Source of the DNA: Paludibacteraceae bacterium
Lineage (GTDB): Bacteria; Bacteroidota; Bacteroidia; Bacteroidales; Paludibacteraceae
NCBI GenBank assembly: GCA_017450685.1
Contig: JAFSTB010000014.1
Span: forward strand, 1 to 64,000
DNA length: 64,000 nucleotides
Reading direction: 5' to 3'
Shown here: positions 15,656 to 24,274 of the stretch, piece after piece
How positions within the stretch are numbered: the stretch's first letter is position 1
Layout: each line of letters starts with the position of its first letter
Translations under genes and position numbers: made by a program
Notes under the pieces: model-generated
What the model was told of the DNA's origin: nothing
Databases searched by the model: none
What the model saw: the letters and a program-made list of their open reading frames with translations, nothing else

Positions 15656-17677
15656 ATGAAACGTTATTTAATGGCTGCCTTGGCAGCAATAGTTGTTATG
15701 ATGACAGCATGTACTAAAAAAGAGTTGAGTACCGGCATTCATGAGGAGAATTTAGACACCTCTATTGACCCCACTCAAGACTTCTATCAGTATGCCACCG
15801 GCGGTTGGCAGAAACTGAATCCGCTACCCGATGAATATGCCCGTTTCGGTTCGTTTGATGCCGTCGGACTGAAGAGTTTAGAGCAGGTGAACACCCTTAT
15901 TCAAGACCTCTCCAAAGAGCAGCATAAACACGGCTCGATAGAACAAAAGATAGGCGACATCTATAACTTGGCAATGGATACTGCTCGCCGTAATACAGAA
16001 GGTATGGCACCTATTAGTGCATCGCTTGACAAGATAGCAGCCATTACGGATAAGAGTGAGTTGTCGCGTCTTTTGGGTGAATCGCTCGAATATGGTGTTT
16101 GGGCTATGTATGTGGACGCTGATGCTTACAACTCAACGATGAACATCCTGAATGAGTATCAAGCCGGTTTTGCCCTCGGACAGAAGTCTTATTATGTAGA
16201 TGATGACGACAATGCCCATTCTATTCGTGAGGCGTATCTGCGTCATATAGAGCGAATGTTTGCTCTTGCAGGTTTGTCCAATGGCGCTGAGGCTGCTCAG
16301 ACCGTTCTTCGTATGGAGACACGTTTGGCTCAAGCCGCCAAGTCGAATGTGGAGTTGCGCGACCCAATAGCCAACTACAACAAGATGTCGGTGGCTCAGT
16401 TGCAAGAGTTGGTGCCGGAAGTGGATTGGAACACCTATTTTGAGGCAGCCGGCATAGTGACCGACAGTCTGTCAGTGGGACAGATAGACCACCTCAAGGA
16501 AGTGGGCAAGATGCTCAAAGAAGAGAGCCTCGACGACTGGAAGGTGCTGTTCACTTGGCAGGTGTTAGACGGTGCTGCCGGTTACTTATCTGACGATTTC
16601 TACAATGCCAACTTCGATTTCTACGGTCGTGTTCTCTCAGGCAAGAAAGAGCCGTCACCGCTTTGGAAACGTGCCACAGGAATGGTGAACGGCATGTTAG
16701 GCGAAGCCGTGGGACAGATGTACGTTAAAAAATACTTCCCCGAAGAGAACAAACAGCGTATGTTAGCCTTGGTGAAGAACCTGCAACAGTCGCTCTCCGA
16801 ACGTATCAATAACCTTGAGTGGATGTCCGATGAGACCAAAGCGCAAGCACAGGATAAACTTGCCACTTTCACTATCAAGATAGGTTATCCTGACAAGTGG
16901 CGCGACTACTCGAAGTTGGATATCGACCCCTCAATCTCTTATTATGAGAATATCCAACGCGCTGCACGCTTTGAGGAAGACTACTCACTGAGTTATCTTA
17001 ACAAACCGGTGGACAAAACCAAATGGTTTATGACTCCGCAGACTGTTAATGCTTATTACAACCCTTCGTCTAACGAGATCTGTTTCCCTGCCGGCATACT
17101 GCAATATCCTTTCTTTGATATGCAAGCCGACGATGCTTTCAACTACGGTGCCATAGGTGTGGTTATCGGTCATGAGATGACCCACGGTTTTGATGACCAA
17201 GGTTGTCAGTTCGACAAAGACGGTAATCTCCACAACTGGTGGACGGCAGAAGACAAGGAGCGTTTTGATGCTCGCACTGACGTGATGCGCGATTTCTTCA
17301 GCAATATTGAGGTAGCCCCCGGAGTGTATGCTAACGGTGCTTTCACCTTAGGCGAGAACATTGCCGACCATGGAGGTCTGCAAGTGTCGTTCCAAGCCTT
17401 TGCCAACCTTCTCCAAAGCAAAGGTATAGACCCGATGGCAGTGGATAAGAGCGGTTATTCACCTGCGCAACGTTTCTTCCTCGCTTACGCTAATGTATGG
17501 GCTAATAATATACGCGATGAGGAAGTGCTGCAACGTACCAAGACCGACCCTCACTCGCTTGGCAAATGGCGCGTCAATGGTGCTTTGCCACACATAGGCG
17601 CATGGTACGAGGCTTGGGGTATAACAGAAGCAAGTCCTCTGTATGTATCGCCCGACAAACGTGTAAGTATTTGGTGA
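15656..17677 (+). CDS. pepO: M13-family metallopeptidase lipoprotein (PepO/neprilysin type)
   Basis: 673 residues. The signal ends MMTACTKK with a lipobox (Cys19), so the enzyme is probably membrane-anchored in the periplasm or at the surface. VVIGHEMTHGFDDQG carries the HExxH zinc site (H506, E507, H510) and GENIADHGG supplies the third ligand (E567) and D571. ANVWANNIRDE and the C-terminal YVSPDKRVSIW complete the M13 pattern. It cleaves oligopeptides. It is in line with trmB and the DUF819 gene with gaps of 9 and 7 bases. Full length for the family. Confidence 0.94.
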   Translation: MKRYLMAALAAIVVMMTACTKKELSTGIHEENLDTSIDPTQDFYQYATGGWQKLNPLPDEYARFGSFDAVGLKSLEQVNTLIQDLSKEQHKHGSIEQKIGDIYNLAMDTARRNTEGMAPISASLDKIAAITDKSELSRLLGESLEYGVWAMYVDADAYNSTMNILNEYQAGFALGQKSYYVDDDDNAHSIREAYLRHIERMFALAGLSNGAEAAQTVLRMETRLAQAAKSNVELRDPIANYNKMSVAQLQELVPEVDWNTYFEAAGIVTDSLSVGQIDHLKEVGKMLKEESLDDWKVLFTWQVLDGAAGYLSDDFYNANFDFYGRVLSGKKEPSPLWKRATGMVNGMLGEAVGQMYVKKYFPEENKQRMLALVKNLQQSLSERINNLEWMSDETKAQAQDKLATFTIKIGYPDKWRDYSKLDIDPSISYYENIQRAARFEEDYSLSYLNKPVDKTKWFMTPQTVNAYYNPSSNEICFPAGILQYPFFDMQADDAFNYGAIGVVIGHEMTHGFDDQGCQFDKDGNLHNWWTAEDKERFDARTDVMRDFFSNIEVAPGVYANGAFTLGENIADHGGLQVSFQAFANLLQSKGIDPMAVDKSGYSPAQRFFLAYANVWANNIRDEEVLQRTKTDPHSLGKWRVNGALPHIGAWYEAWGITEASPLYVSPDKRVSIW

Positions 17678-17684
17678 TTAGGTT

Positions 17685-18947
17685 ATGAGTGAAGAACTGC
17701 TGTTTGACCCTCAGATGCTGCGTGTAGGTCTCACGTTGGCCCTATACCTGCTGTTTCCATTGCTCATTATCGCCATCTTCAAGCGTAAGGCATGGATGCA
17801 GCGTTGCGGTACAGTGGTGGCGGCTTACATAGCGGGACTGCTGATGGCGTTGACGGGACTGACACATCTGGAGCCCGATAGTATGGAAGAGATGGTGTTC
17901 GAGCAATGGCAGACGATGATAATGAACATCGCTGTGCCTATTGCCATACCGCTCATGCTTTTCAAATGTGACTTCCTGCTATGGACCAAAGCGTTGCCCA
18001 AAACTATCATAGCCATTGCCACTGGTGTGCTGTCGGTGGCGTTGGCTGCACTCAGCGGCTATTGGCTGTTAGGCGAGTGGCATATACCTTATGCAGGCAA
18101 AGTGGCGGCGATGCTCACAGGCATCTATACAGGCGGAACAATGAACTTCAATGCTCTGGGTACTATCCTCTCTATTGATAAGACGGTGATGGGACTGGTA
18201 TTGGCTTTCCAGATGATAATAACCGTACCCGTGCTCTTCTCTATCATCACCGGCGGATATAAGTTGATGCGCCGACTGTTGCCTTACCAAGATGAGACCA
18301 CTCCCGCACTGCGCCGACAACAACGACAGATGGAACCGCCTGTGCAAGAAGTGGAGAACTACAACGATATCTTCACACGAGAGAATATATTAGGTGAATT
18401 GGCAGCCTTAGGGTTAAGCATACTGTTCTTCGTTATCAGTGTAGCCGCCGCTTACTTGGCATGGTGGTTGGGCTGGACACCGAAAAACGCCGAAGACCCT
18501 TCACAACCCGTTATCAGTGAACTGATTGTCATATTGGTTATCACCACTCTATCCATAGCAGCCAGTTTCTCACGCAAAGTGAGAGAGTTGCCCAAGACCT
18601 TTGAGATGGGAATGTTCTTCATCTTGATTTTCAGCGTAGTGGTGGCTTCGCTGTTCGACTGGCACGCTATCAGCGCAGAGACATGGGGTATAGGTGTGTT
18701 CATCCTATGGATGTTGTTCTTCAGTCTGACATTGCATTTCCTGCTCTGCCGACTCTTCCACGTCAGTGGCGACCTATACACAATCTCCATTACCGCCCTT
18801 CTCTGCTCACCACCTTTCGTGCCTCCTGTTGTGGGTGCTATGGGAAATAAGAAAGTGCTGATATCCGGCATAGTAATAGGATTAGTGGGTTATGCTGTGG
18901 GTACCTACCTTGGCGTGGGTGTCGCTTGGCTGTTAGGCGTACTATGA
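17685..18947 (+). CDS. DUF819 family inner-membrane protein
   Basis: 420 residues and about 10-12 hydrophobic segments, with an intracellular loop near residue 205 (RRQQRQMEPPVQEVENYND). The motif MLTGIYTGGTMNFNALG matches the glycine-rich TGxYxGGTxN signature of DUF819 proteins (YjcL group). These resemble sodium-coupled carriers but have no confirmed substrate. It follows the M13 peptidase by 7 bases, which allows the inference that it imports peptide-derived products, though this is not shown. Its stop overlaps the next start (ATGA). Confidence 0.85.
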   Translation: MSEELLFDPQMLRVGLTLALYLLFPLLIIAIFKRKAWMQRCGTVVAAYIAGLLMALTGLTHLEPDSMEEMVFEQWQTMIMNIAVPIAIPLMLFKCDFLLWTKALPKTIIAIATGVLSVALAALSGYWLLGEWHIPYAGKVAAMLTGIYTGGTMNFNALGTILSIDKTVMGLVLAFQMIITVPVLFSIITGGYKLMRRLLPYQDETTPALRRQQRQMEPPVQEVENYNDIFTRENILGELAALGLSILFFVISVAAAYLAWWLGWTPKNAEDPSQPVISELIVILVITTLSIAASFSRKVRELPKTFEMGMFFILIFSVVVASLFDWHAISAETWGIGVFILWMLFFSLTLHFLLCRLFHVSGDLYTISITALLCSPPFVPPVVGAMGNKKVLISGIVIGLVGYAVGTYLGVGVAWLLGVL

Positions 18948-20389
18948 GGCTGCGACCTGTCATAATATGCTCACTGCTCATACTGACCCTTTCTGCATAC
19001 GCAAAAAGGCACGTGCCTGATAGTGTGGCTGCTCAACCGAAGATAAAAACCGGCTGGAACTTCGGCATACTGCCTTCCATAGCATACGATGCCGACCTTG
19101 GGTTTCAAGGAGGTGCCATAACCAATATCTATTACTATGGCGATGGCAAACAGTACCCCGAATATATACACTCCCTCTTCGTTGAAGCCTCCTATTCCAC
19201 CAAACACTACGGCACCGTGCGCGTCAACTACGACACCAAGTATCTCATTCCTCGCTGCCGTCTCACCTTGGATGCCACCTTCCTGCCCGATGCCATGTGC
19301 GACTTCTACGGCTTCAACGGCTACCAAAGCAAATACCAACACTATTGGGCGTATTGGAATAAGAATAAAGAGAAGATGGTGGACTCCCTCTACCAATCGA
19401 GAGCCTACTATAAGTACAAGCGCGATTTTGTGCGTTTCGCAGCCGACATCGAGTATGACATCCTGAGCGGACTGAAAGCCAATGCCGGTATAGGTGTGTT
19501 GGGATATATCATCGACCGTTGCGACTTCAAGATGCTCAACAGCACTATCCGCAACGACAGCACACGATGGTTAGACCCCGCCGTGGAAGGACTGTACGAT
19601 AAGTATATTCGCTGGGGACTGATTGACCGCGCCGAGCGCAGAGGCGGCTGGCATCCGTATATAAGGGCAGGTCTGACCTATGACACACGTGACCTGCGTA
19701 CATGCCCTACCAAGGGTATATATGCCGACATCTTCTTCACCTATTCGGCGGCGTTCAACAGCCGTTTCTATGGCAACCAAGCCGATGCGGGTTACAACCA
19801 CCTGCAACTGAACGTCACCTTCCGACACTATGTGTCCGTCTATCGCAACCGAGTTATCTTCGCTTACCGAGTGGGAACGCAGAACCTTATAGCCGGAAAG
19901 AGTCCGTACTATATGAATACCTACCTCAATACGCTGTTTATCAAACGTGTGCTGTATGAAGGATTAGGCGGTGGCAACTCGCTCAGAGGCGTGATGAGAA
20001 ACCGTATATTAGCCAACGGATATGCCTTCTCAAACGTTGAATGGCGATTTCGACTCTTCGACTTCGACATCAAACGACAACATTTCTACATAGGGCTCAA
20101 CACCTTCTTCGACATAGGAATGGTGACTCAACCATACCGTTTAGACGAAACAACGATACGTGAGACCATAGAGGCATGCAACATAAGAGACGGGAAAGAT
20201 GATGTGGTGGATAACTTCTTTGCCTTCAAGAAAAAGGATATCTATCGCCCGCACATGTCAGCCGGCGTAGGACTGAAAGCCGCTATGAACGAGAACTTCG
20301 TGCTGTCGGTTGATTGGGCTGCCGCCTTCGACCAACAGGACTCACGCAACCTCGCTAACTTCTACATCAAAATGGGTTACCTGTTCTGA
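18944..20389 (+). CDS. Omp85/BamA-like outer-membrane barrel without POTRA domains
   Basis: 481 residues from ATG 18944 (MRLRPVIICSLLILTLSAYA, a signal peptide), overlapping the previous stop by four bases. The mature part alternates aromatic and polar residues as amphipathic strands from the start (ILPSIAYDADLGFQGGAI) and contains EGLGGGNSLRGVMRNRI, equivalent to the conserved LRGF lid-loop motif of Omp85 proteins. It ends in the typical Phe (FYIKMGYLF). No POTRA repeats are present, so it is a 'surface antigen' barrel rather than a BamA. Function unknown; coupling to a DUF819 transporter gene suggests a joint outer/inner-membrane route (inference). Confidence 0.8.
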   Translation: MRLRPVIICSLLILTLSAYAKRHVPDSVAAQPKIKTGWNFGILPSIAYDADLGFQGGAITNIYYYGDGKQYPEYIHSLFVEASYSTKHYGTVRVNYDTKYLIPRCRLTLDATFLPDAMCDFYGFNGYQSKYQHYWAYWNKNKEKMVDSLYQSRAYYKYKRDFVRFAADIEYDILSGLKANAGIGVLGYIIDRCDFKMLNSTIRNDSTRWLDPAVEGLYDKYIRWGLIDRAERRGGWHPYIRAGLTYDTRDLRTCPTKGIYADIFFTYSAAFNSRFYGNQADAGYNHLQLNVTFRHYVSVYRNRVIFAYRVGTQNLIAGKSPYYMNTYLNTLFIKRVLYEGLGGGNSLRGVMRNRILANGYAFSNVEWRFRLFDFDIKRQHFYIGLNTFFDIGMVTQPYRLDETTIRETIEACNIRDGKDDVVDNFFAFKKKDIYRPHMSAGVGLKAAMNENFVLSVDWAAAFDQQDSRNLANFYIKMGYLF

Positions 20390-20418
20390 TAAATAACGAA
20401 GAATAGACTTTACATTAT

Positions 20419-22002
20419 ATGACAAAGAGAACTGTTTTTTTGACCGGTGCCACCGGAACGATGGGTTTTGCAGGACTCCAAGAGTTGCTGCGTTACCCTG
20501 AGCAATACAAAGTGCGTATATTAGCCCGTCCGAGCAAAAAGAACCAACAATTATTAGCCCCCTATCTCACACAGGTGGAGGTTATATGGGGCGATTTGAC
20601 TCGCTATGCGGATGTACTTAAAGGAGTGGAAGGGTCAGACATAGTGTTACACGTAGGCGGTATGGTGTCACCGCAAGCTGATTATCGTCCTAACGCCACT
20701 TTCCGAACCAACCTGACAGCCGCTCTTAATATACGTAGGGCAGTCATAGCACAAGGCGACCAACAACCCATAGTGGTATATATAGGTTCGGTGGCACAGA
20801 TGGGTGACCGCCGTGAACCGCTTCATTGGGGCAGGACAGGCGACCCTATATGCGTCAGCGCATACGACCACTACGGCATAACCAAAGCACTCTCGGAACG
20901 CCTGCTGACAGACGGAAGCATACGCCGGTGGGTCAGCCTAAGACAGTCAGGCATACTATACCCCGCCATCCTCAAAAACTACGACCCGATAATGTTCCAC
21001 GTGCCTATACGCGGCGTACTGGAATGGGCAACAGTGGAAGACAGCGGCAGGCTGTTGGAACGTGTCTGCCGTACAGATATACCTGACGAGTTTTGGAACA
21101 GATACTATAATATAGGTTCAGGCAAAGAGTACAGACTGAGTAACTATGAGTTCGAGTGTTTGCTATTAGAGGCTATCGGCTGTCCTAAACCCGAACAAAT
21201 CTTTGAAAGCCGTTGGTTCACCACTCGCAATTTTCACGGGATGTGGTATTTAGACGGTGACGAATTGGAACATTATCTGCATTTCCGTGCCAACATACCC
21301 GTTCGCGAATACTTCGAGCAGATGAGTAACAGTCCGTCACTGCCCTCAGCCATACGTTTTGCCAAACGGACACGTATAGCCAAGTTGGTGCCACATATTG
21401 TCAAACTCTCAATGCGAGCCATGGCTCACAAAGCCGTTCACGGTACGCAGACATGGATAAAAGAGGCAGAAGAAGGAAAGCGTGTAGGTCAGCAACGCGT
21501 GGCTGCCTACTATGGCTCGTTGGAACAATTTAATTCTATTCCCGACTGGAAGGGAATGGATTTGTCGCACCCCACGGAGCAACCGGTCGTGCTCAGTCAC
21601 GGTTATGACGAGACCAAACCTTTAGTAGACTTCACCCTTGCCGATATGCAACAAGCGGCTGCTTATCGTGGCGGCATGTGCTTGAGCAAGGAGATGGTGC
21701 AAGGCGACTTGGATACTCCGTTAGAGTGGCAATGTGCAGAAGGTCATCGCTTTAAGGCTTCGCCGCGACTGATACTTCTCGGCGGACACTGGTGCCCTGA
21801 GTGTTTCCCCTTCCCTTACCACAACGCTAATCTCGATGGTCTGGAAGAAGCAGGCATACCCACCTATACCAGACCATGGCAATGGGATAATGAGGCTAAA
21901 CGCAATCCTTTCTTCGCACAACTATGGCAACCTCTGCACGATAACGAAGAGAATAATACGTACGGCGCAAATGTGTTTGATGGGTGGGAAAAAAGTAAAT
22001 AG
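20419..22002 (+). CDS. NAD-dependent epimerase/dehydratase fused to a C-terminal zinc ribbon
   Basis: 527 residues. Residues 1-330 are an extended SDR: VFLTGATGTMGFAG (glycine motif), DLTRYADVLKGVEGSDIVLHVGG, and a catalytic YDHYGITKALSE (YxxxK). Residues about 330-415 are helical. The C-terminus has LEWQCAEGHRFKASPR and GGHWCPECF, giving C439, H443, C459 and C462 (with C421 upstream), a zinc-ribbon pattern like the W-C-GH-CPxC domains often found in nucleic-acid enzymes. This fusion is unusual for a sugar-nucleotide or steroid-type dehydrogenase. The substrate is unknown. The gene stands 29 bases after the outer-membrane barrel and 42 before ybeY. Confidence 0.8.
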   Translation: MTKRTVFLTGATGTMGFAGLQELLRYPEQYKVRILARPSKKNQQLLAPYLTQVEVIWGDLTRYADVLKGVEGSDIVLHVGGMVSPQADYRPNATFRTNLTAALNIRRAVIAQGDQQPIVVYIGSVAQMGDRREPLHWGRTGDPICVSAYDHYGITKALSERLLTDGSIRRWVSLRQSGILYPAILKNYDPIMFHVPIRGVLEWATVEDSGRLLERVCRTDIPDEFWNRYYNIGSGKEYRLSNYEFECLLLEAIGCPKPEQIFESRWFTTRNFHGMWYLDGDELEHYLHFRANIPVREYFEQMSNSPSLPSAIRFAKRTRIAKLVPHIVKLSMRAMAHKAVHGTQTWIKEAEEGKRVGQQRVAAYYGSLEQFNSIPDWKGMDLSHPTEQPVVLSHGYDETKPLVDFTLADMQQAAAYRGGMCLSKEMVQGDLDTPLEWQCAEGHRFKASPRLILLGGHWCPECFPFPYHNANLDGLEEAGIPTYTRPWQWDNEAKRNPFFAQLWQPLHDNEENNTYGANVFDGWEKSK

Positions 22003-22044
22003 AAGAGACCACAAGAGGTATAATGTAAAGATAAAAAGTATATA

Positions 22045-22479
22045 ATGATAAGATTTATAGCAGATAATGTGCAGATGCCGTCATTGGTGGCGGAAAAAGA
22101 GTCTGTTCTTGCTCGTTGGATACAACGTGTGGCGGCAGGATATGGTTTTGCCATAGGTGAGATAACGTATATCTTGTGCGACGACGAGAAGATATTGCAA
22201 ACCAATCGACAGTTTTTGCAGCACGACTATTATACTGATGTTATCACCTTCGACTATTCCTCTTCCACCGTCATCAACGGCGATATCTTCATCTCTCTTG
22301 ATACGGTGAGCAGTAATGCTCAAGAGGTGGAAACGGCGTTTGACAACGAACTAAGTCGTATTCTTATTCACGGTGTGCTGCATCTCACAGGACAAGGCGA
22401 TAAGACACCCTTATCGAAAGCAGAGATGACACGCAAAGAGAATAAGGCATTGGCGGAACTGGAAACGATGAACTGCTAA
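22045..22479 (+). CDS. ybeY: Endoribonuclease YbeY (rRNA maturation)
   Basis: 144 residues. The metal site region reads ELSRILIHGVLHLTGQGDKTP: the first two histidines of the family's H-x3-H-x5-H are kept, while the third is replaced by Asp (GQGD rather than GYDH), as I recall from other Bacteroidota YbeY proteins. DVITFDYSS is the preceding conserved block. The enzyme acts in 16S rRNA 3' maturation and ribosome quality control. It converges with the kdsC-like gene, with only seven bases between them. Confidence 0.92.
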   Translation: MIRFIADNVQMPSLVAEKESVLARWIQRVAAGYGFAIGEITYILCDDEKILQTNRQFLQHDYYTDVITFDYSSSTVINGDIFISLDTVSSNAQEVETAFDNELSRILIHGVLHLTGQGDKTPLSKAEMTRKENKALAELETMNC

Positions 22480-22486
22480 TAGGGGA

Positions 22487-23026
22487 TTACTCATTGAGTA
22501 TTAACTCACTCACCTCTCTTATCGCTCCTTCTCCACCGTTGCATTGAAGGTGCAAGATACCCGGTATGTTTTTCACTTGTGGCACAGCGTTCTTCGGGCA
22601 TGCAGCCATACCCACCGCCTCCAAAAGGTCGATATCGTTAACATCGTCACCTACATAGCATACTTGTTCCAAACTGACACCTAACTCCTTTGCTATCGTT
22701 TCTGCAGCCGTCTTTTTTGATTGAGCAGGCAGTGACACCTCTTCAGCCGTAGCAGGCGAATAACGGTGCACAACAGCCTTATCCGCCACACGACCAACAC
22801 CCATATACAGATAGTCAAGGCATAGTTTGCGGGCACGGTGAAGAACAATGGAAGTGTTCTCGCTGGTCAGTATGCCGCAGCGAATACCTTTTTGGCGCAT
22901 ACGAACAATACCCATACCATCGTAAACGCAAAACTTCTTCAATTCGCTACCATCGGCTGTGTAATACATTCCGCCGTCGGTGAGACAACCATCAACATCG
23001 GTTAAGAACAATCGTATATCTTTCAT
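22487..23026 (-). CDS. KdsC-like HAD phosphatase
   Basis: 179 residues of the C0-capless HAD type. FLTDVDGCLTDGGMYY holds the nucleophile pair (D10, D12), GILTSENTSIV motif II, and VCYVGDDVNDIDLLEAVG motif IV. Members remove phosphate from KDO-8-P or nonulosonate-9-P. An insertion of about 15 residues (HRYSPATAEEVSLPAQS) lies where KdsC normally runs directly into the KxxA helix, so substrate specificity should be treated as open. The gene overlaps the upstream cytidylyltransferase by four bases, so phosphatase and nucleotide activation are coexpressed. Confidence 0.8.
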   Translation of the reverse strand: MKDIRLFLTDVDGCLTDGGMYYTADGSELKKFCVYDGMGIVRMRQKGIRCGILTSENTSIVLHRARKLCLDYLYMGVGRVADKAVVHRYSPATAEEVSLPAQSKKTAAETIAKELGVSLEQVCYVGDDVNDIDLLEAVGMAACPKNAVPQVKNIPGILHLQCNGGEGAIREVSELILNE

Positions 23027-23715
23027 AAGTCCTCTATATAAGTTATTTTTTTGTTTTTTTCCTCTCCCTCCACTATCGTTATCTCCACATCTTTCATGTT
23101 ATGATAGACCACCGAACAATCGTCTGTTGCTTGCGCCACATTGCCTTCATTGATGGCTTTGTTGAACGCTTCATAAAGTACGGATAGCCGAAAGGCTTGT
23201 GGTGTCTGTGCGCGACGCAACGATTGTCTTGGTGGAATAGCCGCTAAACGGTCGCCTTGTGTGAGAGAAAGACAAGTGTATATGGTGTCCGTCACCGGCA
23301 CTGCCACCGACACCGCTTCACTCACTTGCAAAGCGTCTATCACACGTGACAGAATAGCCTCACTGACAAAAGGTCGGGCAGCATCATGCAAAAGAACATT
23401 GCAGTCGGCTTCTTTAAGCCACTCCTCGCGAATAAACCTCACTGCCTTCCAACTGCTCTCCCAACGCTCACTGCCACCATCAATAACAAACAGCGACTTA
23501 TGCCAAGAGTTGCGAGACTTGATCTGCTCGAACAATGAACGATACTCGCAGTTGATAACCACTAAAAGAGCATCTGTCCGCTCGTGCCTGTCAAAGACAT
23601 CGATGGCTGTTTCTATCACTGTCCTTTTGTCGGGCAAAAGGCGAAACTGCTTAGGCAGACCCTCACCCAAACGGGTGCCGCTACCTGCCGCTAATATAAC
23701 AGCAATGTTTTTCAT
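23023..23715 (-). CDS. ispD: IspD-family cytidylyltransferase (IspD/TarI)
   Basis: 230 residues. AVILAAGSGTRLGEGLPKQF is the nucleotide-binding signature, VLLHDAARPFVSEAIL the family block, and PRQSLRRAQTPQAFR the C-terminal arginine loop. IspD makes CDP-methylerythritol for isoprenoids; the close relative TarI makes CDP-ribitol. No other nonmevalonate gene is nearby, and the partner is a KdsC-like phosphatase, so a role in activating a polyol or sugar acid cannot be excluded. IspD is the default call. Confidence 0.8.
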   Translation of the reverse strand: MKNIAVILAAGSGTRLGEGLPKQFRLLPDKRTVIETAIDVFDRHERTDALLVVINCEYRSLFEQIKSRNSWHKSLFVIDGGSERWESSWKAVRFIREEWLKEADCNVLLHDAARPFVSEAILSRVIDALQVSEAVSVAVPVTDTIYTCLSLTQGDRLAAIPPRQSLRRAQTPQAFRLSVLYEAFNKAINEGNVAQATDDCSVVYHNMKDVEITIVEGEEKNKKITYIEDL

Positions 23716-23742
23716 ACATACAAACGGTTATCATTCAGACTG

Positions 23743-23750
23743 CAAAGGTA
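23743..23750 (-). promoter_or_regulatory. Promoter -7 box for ispD/kdsC-like pair
   Basis: TACCTTTG on the minus strand, 28 bases before the ispD start. No good TTTG is seen at the expected distance. Confidence 0.45.
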
Positions 23751-23843
23751 AGGTAAATAAATGACAATGGAGAAAGAAGAAGGATAATTATGCAATTTCG
23801 GCACGCAAATTGTGAATTGTAGAATGTTAAACAGTATCTTTTA

Positions 23844-24272
23844 ATGAATAGTCTTACTCAACTCACTCAGGCTGAGCAGTCGTTGCCTGAATTGGTTCTT
23901 GCCGAAGGTCTGCATGCCGGTTTTCCCTCTTCGGCAGCCGACTACACCGAACGTATAGATATAACGCGTGAGATAGTGCGCCATCCGGAAACCACTTTCT
24001 ATGCCCGTATAGAAGGTGACAGTATGCAGCAAGCAGGCATCTTCTCAGGCGATTTGGTGGTGATAGACAGAAGTTTAAGCGCCAAGGACGGCGACTATGT
24101 GGCAGCATATATTGACGGTGAGTTCACTGTCAAAGAGTTTCAATACGACGCGGCTAACGACTGCGCTTGGCTCATACCGCATAACCCTAATTATTCCAGT
24201 ATCAAGGTGACAGAGGAGAATGCCTTTATCATCTGGGGAGTGATAACACATACCATACACAAGGTTAATTGA
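23844..24272 (+). CDS. umuD: UmuD-type S24 protease, Pol V accessory subunit
   Basis: 142 residues. Catalytic dyad S60 (IEGDSMQQAG) and K97 (GEFTVKEFQ) fall at the same positions as in E. coli UmuD. The self-cleavage site is probably A25-G26 (GLHAGFPSS). RecA filaments trigger cleavage to UmuD', which activates the polymerase encoded next. There is no DNA-binding N-terminus, so it is not LexA. Its stop overlaps the upstream end of umuC by context (2 bases apart). I found no recognisable LexA box upstream. Confidence 0.92.
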   Translation: MNSLTQLTQAEQSLPELVLAEGLHAGFPSSAADYTERIDITREIVRHPETTFYARIEGDSMQQAGIFSGDLVVIDRSLSAKDGDYVAAYIDGEFTVKEFQYDAANDCAWLIPHNPNYSSIKVTEENAFIIWGVITHTIHKVN

Positions 24273-24274
24273 CG

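Noticed and set aside
23716..23843. LexA-type SOS box before umuD
   Set aside because: No convincing palindrome could be identified in the gap, so none is annotated.
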